This document shows positions 7,837 to 16,200 of a stretch of 29,276 nt of DNA, piece after piece. The notes under the pieces were generated by a model, which was not told the origin of the DNA, made no database searches, and saw only the letters and a list, made by a program, of their open reading frames with translations. The position numbers and the translations under genes are program-made. This DNA comes from Nemertoderma westbladi (taxonomy: Eukaryota; Xenacoelomorpha; Nemertodermatida; Nemertodermatidae). Within the stretch, counting starts at the first letter, position 1, and each line of letters starts with the position of its first letter. Location: assembly GCA_032718475.1 (NCBI GenBank), contig JAUCBJ010007195.1, positions 64,001-93,276 of the forward strand, written 5' to 3'.

Positions 7837-10800
7837 GTGAGATAGTTGGAGAGAAGTGAGATGGGGTGGTCTGGTCTGGTCTCGTTGTTTCATAACTTGG
7901 TACCGGTAATGAATGTAGTGGAAGTGATTGACACAAATATAATTATCCATCTACTAATAGCCCCTACAAATATTTTCATATTTTTTGAAATCTGATAATT
8001 AAAATTATTAATTGTGCGTGCTGCGTATTAATGTGCGTATTAATACGTCCTGTTATGTACCACCACTCCCTTAGGCTCACTACAAGTTCTTGATACTACA
8101 TGCCTATATTAAATGTCCCATTAATAGTATATGTATCTTCTCCATTAGGTTGTTATATTTATAAAAGGAACCCCCAGCCATCCCCTATGTCGCTTCTCCC
8201 ATGCCCTTGTCAACGTAATGGACCTACACGGAGTGCCTTATAAGAGTTACGATGTTCTATCTGATTATAAACTCCTCGAGGGAATTAAACGATATTCTAT
8301 GTGGCCAACCACTCCAATGGTGAGTCAGATAGGGAGGGAGGTGGGGTGGGTGGCAGATAGGGCGGGAGGTGGGTGGCAGATAGGGAGGGAGGTGGGTGGC
8401 AGATAGGGCGGGAGGTGGGTGGCGGATAGGGAGGGAGGTGGGTGGCGGATAGGGAGGGAGGTGGGTGGCGGATAGGGAGGGAGGTGGGTGGCAGATAGGG
8501 AGGGAGGTGGGTGGCAGATAGGGAGGGAGGTGGGTGGCAGATAGGGAGGGAGGTGGGTGGCAGATGGGAGGGAGGTGGGTGGCAGATAGGGCGGGAGGTG
8601 GGTGGCAGATAGGGAGGGAGGTGGGTGGCAGATAGGGCGGGAGGTGGGTGGCGGATAGGGAAGGAGGTGGGTGGCGGATAGGGAGGGAGGTGGGTGGCGG
8701 ATAGGGAGGGAGGTGGGTGGCAGATAGGGAGGGAGGTGGGTGGCGGATAGGGAGGGAGGTGGGTGGCGGATAGGGAGGGAGGTGGGTGGCGGATAGGGAG
8801 GGAGGTGGGTGGCAGATAGGGAGGAGGTGGGTGGCAGATAGGGAGGGAGGTGGGTGGCAGATGGGGAGGGAGGTGGGTGGCAGATAGGGATGGAGGTGGG
8901 TGGCAGATAGGGATGGAGGTGGGTGGCAGATGGGGAGGGAGGTGGGTGGCAGATAGGGAGGGAGGTGGGTGGCAGATAGGGAGGGAGGTGGGTGGCGGAT
9001 AGGGAGGGAGGTGGGTGGCAGATAGGGAGGGAGGTGGGTGGCAGATAGGGAGGGAGGTGGGTGGCGGATAGGGAGGGAGGTGGGTGGCAGATAGGGATGG
9101 AGGTGGGTGGCAGATAGGGATGGAGGTGGGTGGCAGATAGGGAGGGAGGTGGGTGGCAGATAGGGAGGGAGGTGGGTGGCAGATAGGGATGGAGGTGGGT
9201 GGCAGATAGGGAGGGAGGTGGGTGGCAGATGGGGAGGGAGGTGGGTGGCAGATGGGGAGGGAGGTGGGTGGCAGATAGGGAGGGAGGTGGGTGGCAGATA
9301 GGGAGGGAGGTGGGTGGCGGATAGGGAGGGAGGTGGGTGGCGGATAGGGATGGAGGTGGGTTGCAGATAGGGAGGGAGGTGGGTGGCAGATAGGGAGGGA
9401 GGTGGGTGGCGGATAGGGAGGGAGGTGGGTGGCAGATAGGGAGGGAGGTGGGTGGCAGATAGGGAGGGAGGTGGGTGGCGGATAGGGAGGGAGGTGGGTG
9501 GCAGATAGGGATGGAGGTGGGTGGCAGATAGGGATGGAGGTGGGTGGCAGATAGGGAGGGAGGTGGGTGGCAGATAGGGAGGGAGGTGGGTGGCGGATAG
9601 GGAGGGAGGTGGGTGGCAGATAGGGATGGAGGTGGGTGGCAGATAGGGAGGGAGGTGGGTGGCAGATGGGGAGGGAGGTGGGTGGCAGATAGGGAGGGAG
9701 GTGGGTGGCAGATAGGGAGGGAGGTGGGTGGCGGATAGGGAGGGAGGTGGGTGGCAGATAGGGAGGGAGGTGGGTGGCGGATAGGGAGGGAGGTGGGTGG
9801 CAGATAGGGATGGAGGTGGGTGGCAGATAGGGAGGGAGGTGGGTGGCAGATGGGGAGGGAGGTGGGTGGCAGATGGGGAGGGAGGTGGGTGGCAGATAGG
9901 GAGGGAGGTGGGTGGCAGATAGGGAGGGAGGTGGGTGGCAGATAGGGAGGGAGGTGGGTGGCGGATAGGGAGGGAGGTGGGTGGCGGATAGGGATGGAGG
10001 TGGGTTGCAGATAGGGAGGGAGGTGGGTGGCAGATAGGGAGGGAGGTGGGTGGCGGATAGGGAGGGAGGTGGGTGGCAGATAGGGAGGGAGGTGGGTGGC
10101 GGATAGGGAGGGAGGTGGGTGGCAGATAGGAATGGAGGTGGGTGGCAGATAGGGATGGAGATGGGTGGCAGATAGGGAGGGAGGTTGGTGGCAGATAGGG
10201 AGGGAGGTGGGTGGCAGATAGGGAGGGATGTGGGTGGCAGATAGGGATGGAGGTGGGTGGCAGATAGGGAGGGAGGTGGGTGGCAGATAGGGAGGGAGGT
10301 GGGTGGCGGATAGGGAGGGAGGTGGGTGGCGGATAGGGAGGGAGGTGGGTGGCGGATAGGGAGGGAGGTGGGTGGCGGATAGGGAGGGAGGTGGGTGGCA
10401 GATAGGGATGGAGGTGGGTGGCAGATAGGGAGGGAGGTGGGTGGCAGATAGGGAGGGAGGTGGGTGGCAGATAGGGAGGGAGGTGGGTGGCGGATAGGGA
10501 GGGAGGTGGGTGGCAGATAGGGAGGGAGGTGGGTGGCAGATAGGGAGGGAGGTGGGTGGCAGATAGGGAGGGAGGTGGGTGGCAGATAGGGAGGGAGGTG
10601 GGTGGCAGATAGGGAGGGAGGTGGGTGGCAGATAGGGAGGGAGTTGGGTGGCAGATAGGGAGGGAGGTGGGTGGCAGATAGGGAGGGAGGTGGGTGGCGG
10701 ATAGGGAGGGAGGTGGGTGGCAGATAGGGAGGGAGGTGGGTGGCAGATAGGGAGGGAGGTGGGTGGCAGATAGGGAGGGAGGTGGGTGGCAGATAGGGAG

Positions 10801-12851
10801 GGAGGTGGGTGGCGGATAGGGAGGGAGGTGGGTGGCGGATAGGGAGGGAGGTGGGTGGCAGATAGGGAGGGAGGTGGGGGCAGATAGGGAGGGAGGTGGG
10901 TGGCAGATAGGGAGGGAGGTGGGTGGCAGATAGGGATGGAGGTGGGTGGCAGATAGGGAGGGAGGTGGGTGGCAGATAGGGAGGGAGTTGGGTGGCAGAT
11001 AGGGAGGGAGGTGGGTGGCAGATAGGGATGGAGGTGGGTGGCAGATAGGGAGGGAGGTGGGTGGCAGATAGGGAGGGAGGTTGGTGGCAGATAGGGAGGG
11101 AGGTGGGTGGCGGATAGGGAGGGAGGTGGGTGGCAGATAGGGAGGGAGGTGGGTGGCGGATAGGGAGGGAGGTGGGTGGCGGATAGGGAGGGAGGTGGGT
11201 GGCAGATAGGGAGGGAGGTGGGTGGCAGATAGGGAGGGAGGTGGGTGGCAGATAGGGAGGGAGGTGGGTGGCAGATAGGGAGGGAGGTGGGTGGCAGATA
11301 GGGAGGGAGGTGGGTGGCAGATAGGGAGGGAGGTGGGTGGCAGATAGGGATGGAGGTGGGTGGCAGATAGGGAGGGAGGTGGGTGGCAGATAGGGATGGA
11401 GGTGGGTGACAGATAGGAATGGAGGTGGGTGGCAGATAGGGATGGATGTGGGTGGCAGATAGGGATGGAGGTGGGTGGCAGATAGGGAGGGAGGTGGGTG
11501 GCGGATAGGGAGGGAGGTGGGTGGTGGATAGGGATGGAGGTGGGTGGCAGCAGATAGGGATGGAGGTGGGTGGCAGATAGGGAAGGAGGTGGGTGGCAGA
11601 TAGGGAGGGAGGTGGGTGGCAGATAGGGAGGGAGGTGGGTGGCAGATAGGGAGGGAGGTGGGTGGCAGATAGGGATGGAGGTGGGTGGCAGATAGGGAGG
11701 GAGGTGGGTGGCAGATAGGGAGGGAGGTGGGTGGCAGATAGGGAGGGAGGGAGGTGGGTGGCAGATAGGGAGGGAGGTGGGTGGCAGATAGGGAGGGAGG
11801 TGGGTGGCAGATAGGGATGGAGGTGGGTGGCAGATAGGGAGGGAGGTGGGTGGCAGATAGGGAGGGAGGTGAGTGGCAGATAGGGAGGGAGGGAGGTGGG
11901 TGGCAGATAGGGAGGGAGGTGGGTGGCAGATAGGGAGGGAGGTGGGTGGCGGATAGGGAGGGAGGTGGGTGGCAGATAGGGAGGGAGGTGGGTGGCAGAT
12001 AGGGATGGAGGTGGGTGGCAGATAGGGAGGGAGGTGGGTGGCAGATAGGGAGGGAGGTGGGTGGCAGATAGGGATGGAGGTGGGTGGCAGATAGGGAGGG
12101 AGGTGGGTGGCAGATAGGGAGGGAGGTGGGTGGCAGATAGGGATGGAGGTGGGTGGCAGATAGGGAGGGAGGTGGGTGGCAGATAGGGAGGGAGGTGAGT
12201 GGCTCATAACGCAACCAAATGAAACCCTATACAGGGGAAATCGACGCAAATAACAGCTGATTACCCTGAAAAATGAAACTGTTACCTGTGCTGTTGACTT
12301 TAGTTTATTGTTTTGGTTATAGTAACAGTCACTGCAAACTGCTTTCCATTAACTAATATCATTAATTTATTATTACCATTGTTATTTCGTCTCAAACTCT
12401 GAAATGAATTTCCGTATTGGTAGAGGTAGAGCGACATGTAGTTTGTGCTGTCTGCATCAGCTGTGATGAATGACTTACTGTTAGGCCTACCTCAGCATGA
12501 CCTTAAGTAGAAAACGGTACAATCATAGTGAAATAATAACGTTCTTGATTTCAGCCCGTGATATATATAGCACCCGATAGCCCTTCATTGAGTTTACATT
12601 ATTTCACGGCGTATTTCACGCAGAGTTGAAAATAAAAGTAGTCAATTCAGTTTATTCAGTAGAATGTTTCTATTAATCTTCAGGTTTACTTTGACGAAGA
12701 GTTTATGGGCGGTTCGGATGAGATCCTGGACCTGCACACGACCTCGGATATCTTTATCGAGCTCACCAAGATCGGTGTCCGGTCACGGCTGCAAGAGGGC
12801 GAGGTTCCTACCGAGTACTTGGAGGAAGAAGATCAGATCGCTAAGAATTAG
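7321..12851 (+). CDS. GLRX5: Mitochondrial monothiol glutaredoxin 5 (spliced; exons 7321-7836, 8149-8319, 12684-12851)
   Basis: Glutaredoxin 5 carries [2Fe-2S] clusters with glutathione in the mitochondrial matrix for iron-sulfur protein maturation. The three exons join in phase 0 at GT-AG sites and encode 284 residues. Residues 1-60 are rich in Arg, Lys and Ser with no acidic residue before D65, as expected of a matrix-targeting peptide. Residues about 65-160 are an unusual acidic and Trp-rich extension. The glutaredoxin domain starts near ETMKKDK (166-172). It continues as VVIFIKGTP (173-181), the active-site motif C186-R-F-S189, GVPYKSYDVL, the cis-Pro motif WPTTPM (224-229) and GGSD (238-241), ending TKIGVRSRL plus an acidic tail. 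The fold matches animal GLRX5 along its length, but the family motif CGFS is CRFS here. Human GLRX5 is ~157 residues, so the extra length is all N-terminal. Intron 1 is 312 bp. Intron 2 is 4,364 bp and carries the 23-bp minisatellite. Confidence 0.92.
7837..8148 (+). other. GLRX5: GLRX5 intron 1
   Basis: A 312-bp GT-AG intron (GTGAGA...TCCATTAG), AT-rich, with no repeat array. A short duplicated GCGTATTAAT segment lies at about 8024-8044. Confidence 0.88.
8149..8319 (+). CDS. GLRX5: GLRX5 exon 2 (active site)
   Basis: Fifty-seven codons, phase 0 at both ends. It begins VVIFIKGTP, holds the CRFS motif (TGT CGC TTC TCC at 8188-8199) and ends WPTTPM. The donor GTGAGT follows directly and is also the first, incomplete unit of the minisatellite. 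Confidence 0.92.
8320..12203 (+). repeat. 23-bp G-rich minisatellite filling GLRX5 intron 2 from its 5' splice site
   Basis: About 168 head-to-tail copies of a 23-bp unit (exemplar 8941-8963, core CAGATAGGGAGGGA) run without interruption. Common variants are CGGATAGGG, CAGATGGGG, GGGATGGA and GGGCGGGA. The first, shortened unit contains the exon 2 donor itself, GTGAGTCAGATAGGGAGGGA (8320-8339). The last unit ends GGTGAGTGG before unique sequence. The sense strand is strongly G-rich, with five or more G-runs per unit, so it could form G-quadruplexes in RNA or non-template DNA. The unit has no stop on the minus strand in any phase, which creates meaningless 1,305- and 1,330-codon Pro/Ser/His/Leu-rich ORFs. 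It is a simple tandem array without unique spacers, so not CRISPR. Confidence 0.97.
12204..12683 (+). other. GLRX5: Acceptor-side unique part of GLRX5 intron 2
   Basis: 480 bp of ordinary AT-rich sequence with no repeat unit. It ends in a pyrimidine-rich acceptor, TTTCTATTAATCTTCAG (12667-12683), including a plausible branch point TATTAAT. Confidence 0.85.
12684..12851 (+). CDS. GLRX5: GLRX5 exon 3 (C-terminal part)
   Basis: Fifty-five codons and TAG, beginning VYFDEEFMGGSDEILDLH. This continues the glutaredoxin strand and helix after the cis-Pro motif in exon 2. TKIGVRSRL matches the family C-terminus and is followed by an acidic tail (EVPTEYLEEEDQ). Confidence 0.92.
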   Translation, partial: VYFDEEFMGGSDEILDLHTTSDIFIELTKIGVRSRLQEGEVPTEYLEEEDQIAKN

Positions 12852-13171
12852 TGATTAATCACGGCGCCGCGGCTTTTAGTGAAAGTAAATACGGAACTAT
12901 TTCGGGACATCGGCAAAACATTGTACTAAAAGCTAACTCATTAATATAAGATTATTTAATTATATTGTTGGACTTGATTAATAACATGGTTAATAATGTG
13001 GCAGTAGCTGCATAAAAAATAGTCGAAAATAATTACCAAATATTTATTTTCGTTCGGCGTTCGCCAGTGGTTTACTAATATCAATTCGCGGTTTTCAAAT
13101 GACCAACAGTAACAACTTTGCTTACCGGTACCGATGTTTCCATAAAATTATACCCAATTCGGTACATTCAT
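12852..13171. other. Convergent 3' flanks of GLRX5 (+) and the FN3 gene (-)
   Basis: No coding sequence is seen. For GLRX5 there is no canonical AATAAA nearby. The variant AATATA lies at 12943-12948. On the minus strand AATAAA lies at 13043-13048. The two transcripts would therefore end about 100 bp apart, tail to tail. Confidence 0.55.
13043..13048 (-). terminator. Polyadenylation signal for the FN3 gene
   Basis: AATAAA on the minus strand, about 125 bp beyond the proposed stop codon at 13172-13174. Confidence 0.5.
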
Positions 13172-13225
13172 TTAGTCAAAAGTCTGAAATACAATTTGCG
13201 AGGGGGGACTCATCAGTTCTCCAGT
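13172..13225 (-). CDS. FN3 gene, last coding exon
   Basis: Seventeen codons and TAA (TGELMSPPSQIVFQTFD). They supply the G strand that the third FN3 domain lacks after HLTVY, in phase 0. The acceptor CCGAGAG is weak. A stronger TTGTATTTCAG lies 42 bp further on in the same frame and would leave only TFD before the same stop. I prefer the upstream site because it completes the domain. A 69-codon ORF on the plus strand here is its shadow. Confidence 0.5.
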   Translation of the reverse strand, partial: TGELMSPPSQIVFQTFD

Positions 13226-16200
13226 CTCTCGGTAGACGGAGACTACAACGGTTGGTTAGTGGCGCTCAAAGGCGTCATGAACGTGTACATAGATACTAAC
13301 AAACAACATGTTAATATGACATTGTAAAGATAAACAGTCAGAAATATATGTAAATATGAATAGTTAATATTCAGAGTATATGAGAATAAAACCATTTGAA
13401 ACTTACATAAACAGTAAGATGAATAGCGTAGGTGCATTCTGGGTCTAGATGGGTGATTTCTGCCTCAGATACATCAGGTTGGAATGGTCCATGGGTCACT
13501 GGTTTACTGGAATCCTGGTTTTCTGAATAACTTTCATTTATATGGATCAGCTGAAAATATAACCAATACAAATATAGCAATAAATTATTGTTCTAGCTAA
13601 TAGTTAAAATGTATTATTTAGTAATGTTTTAAATTCCTAATATTGTGATTTTAATAATGCTAATTGTATGGATGGTTCCTGATCACGGTCAGGGGTGCCT
13701 TTATAGTCAGGAGCTTATTCGAGTAAATTTAATTAAAAAGCCGTAACACATACCTTATAATGGTCCAATTGCACTCCATGGCCGTAAACTTCTACGGGCG
13801 ACCAACCAATCCGCAGCGAGTGTCGTTTTGTTGTGGGCAGCCTTCGTAGTTTAGGGGCAATCAACCCCGGCCAATAGATATCCAGCGTTTCAGATATATG
13901 GCTATGTAGTCGCTCATTGGTTGATGCGGCTTGAATTCCAAACATATATCGCTCACAGGGTTGGCCCTAAACGAGGGGGAGTGGATATAAATGGAAAACT
14001 AAAAGCCAAAGAGGCTTAACAGAATTAAAGTAATATCAGAATTACGACATTATTTCCCTGGAGATACTGTGTAATATTGTATTTCACTTACATCAGTAAA
14101 CACGAACGATGTAGCTTCTCTTGGGAGAGTTTCTATAACATTTCCATTAATGTAAACCTTGTATCCTTCTACAACAGCATCCACTGCGTCAGAAATCGTG
14201 TCCCAAGCTAATGTCGCAGATTCCCAAGTAGACGATCTAAAGAGGTCGGAGTATGTAATGATATCTAATGGTGTAAAAAACAGACACATTCTAAAGGGCG
14301 AGACGCAAAATAAATAAATTTAAGTTTTGGTTAAACAAACCTTAGTTGGACTTGTGGTGTGTCCAATGGTGCTGTAGTCAGCACTGTGAGCTGTTTGGAT
14401 TTAGCTGTTGCTTGCTGTTGGGCGTCGAGTGACAGCAGTCGTATAAAGTGGTTGGTACCGGGAGTGCAGTCCGCGATGCAGTGGTTACTGTCGAACCCCA
14501 GAAGCTGTTTCTCCTTCACCTAAACATCAACCACATACTACTGATTTTGGGTTCGAGAAGAAATGCTTCATCCTCTATTCATACAATTTATGAAATATTG
14601 CACTTTAGAGGATAGGTCTAATTAAGGACAATGTACAGTGTACACCACGTCAGAAAATCTCACCAACAGTCAGAAAACAGTCCCAGATAGTCTGACAACA
14701 GTCAAGGGTTTCAAAAAACTTCTGATTATCAAAATGATTCCTTTAATTCGAAATAATCAAAATAATAACAGCTGATAAGCCGTAACAAAGGAAATTACGT
14801 GATTCTATACCGTACTGCAGTAGGCCTACTGAACCGATGCGATACAGTTGTTTAACACTATTATGGAATCCGGGAACGGCAAGGATATTTATCTGATCTC
14901 TTCTGAAAGTCCAAATAACCTGCCAACGGCTATAATAAGCATTATAAAATCAACATTAGTTTGTGATACCGACACAAGTCAACACCTTGACCTTGCCGTT
15001 CTCGAATTCCATAATATTGTGTTCAAAAACTGTATCGGTTCGGTAGGCCTACTGCAATATGGTATAGAATAACGTAATTTCCTTAGTTACGGCTATCAGC
15101 TGATATTATTTTGAGTATTTCGAATATAAGGAATCATATTTAGATAATCGGAAATTTTTTGAAGCCCTTGACCTGTTGTTGAGTTTTTCTGACTGTTGGT
15201 AGTAGGTTTTTTGACTGTTGTCCCCAATGTAGTATTGTCCTTAATTAGACCTATCCCACTTTAGCGAGACAAAAATTAACTGTATTACAATGAATATGAT
15301 TCCCCTAACATAGACATTCCTATAACACCAACATCATACTGCATAAAACAATAATAATGAAAAGGGCCAAAGCAAAGGGGGTGGGGTTTTTATATCGGGT
15401 TTGCGATGGATCGTGAATCGTGATTGGTAATCTGTGTGGAAGCAGGTGTGGTAGGAAAAAAAACCAGAAACACTGGTTTAGGGATGATGCAAATGGTAGA
15501 AATAGGGTAACACGCACAAATAAACTCCTTAAATAGGAAGAAATATGGTAACACGCACAAATAAACTCCTTAAAGAGGAATAAATAGGATAACACGCACA
15601 AATAAACTCCTTAAATAGGAAGAAATATGGTAACACGCACAAATAAACTCCTTAAAGAGGAATAAATATGGTAACACGCACAAATAAACTCCTTAAATAG
15701 GAAGAAATATGGTAACACGCACAAATAAACTCCTTAAAGATGAATAAATATGGTAACACGCACAAATAAACTCCTTAAAGATGAATAAATATGGTAACAC
15801 GCACAAATAAACTCCTTAAAGAGGAATAAATATGGTAACACGCCCAAATAAACTCCTTAAATAGGAATAAATATGGTAACACGAACAAATAAACTCCTTA
15901 AATAGGAATAAATATGGTAACACGCACAAATAAACTCCTTAAATAGGAAGAAATATGGTAACACGCACAAATAAACTCCTTAAAGAGGAATAAATAGGAT
16001 AACACGCACAAATAAACTCCTTAAATAGGAAGAAATGCACAAATAAACTCCTTAAATAGGAAGAAATATGGTAACACGCACAAATAAACTCCTTAAAGAG
16101 GAATAAATATGGTAACACGCACAAATAAACTCCTTAAATAGGAAGAAATATGGTAACACGCACAAATAAACTCCTTAAAGATGAATAAATATGGTAACAC

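Noticed and set aside
7321-7845. Exon 1 of GLRX5 as a complete 174-aa protein
   Set aside because: Its last codons read through a GTGAGA donor. Splicing to 8149 continues the glutaredoxin domain exactly in frame.
6313-7910. Shared TTGGTACCGGTA at about 6318 and 7898 as a regulatory element
   Set aside because: Only two copies of a 12-mer made of a KpnI/AgeI-like palindrome, with no shared flanks. Chance cannot be excluded.
8257-12249. Two very long minus-strand ORFs (1,330 and 1,305 codons) of Pro/Ser/His/Leu-rich 23-residue repeats
   Set aside because: The 23-bp unit lacks stops in all three minus-strand frames, so any frame stays open. They lie in the intron of GLRX5 on the other strand and the repeated peptide is the same in both frames.
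13118-13327. 69-codon plus-strand ORF (with an overlapping 66-codon one)
   Set aside because: It lies opposite the last FN3 exon, whose frame completes a domain and ends near a polyadenylation signal. The plus ORF has no recognisable domain or splice context.
14848-15072. 74-codon ORF inside the foldback transposon
   Set aside because: It spans the loop and one arm of the inverted repeat and has no similarity to a transposase.
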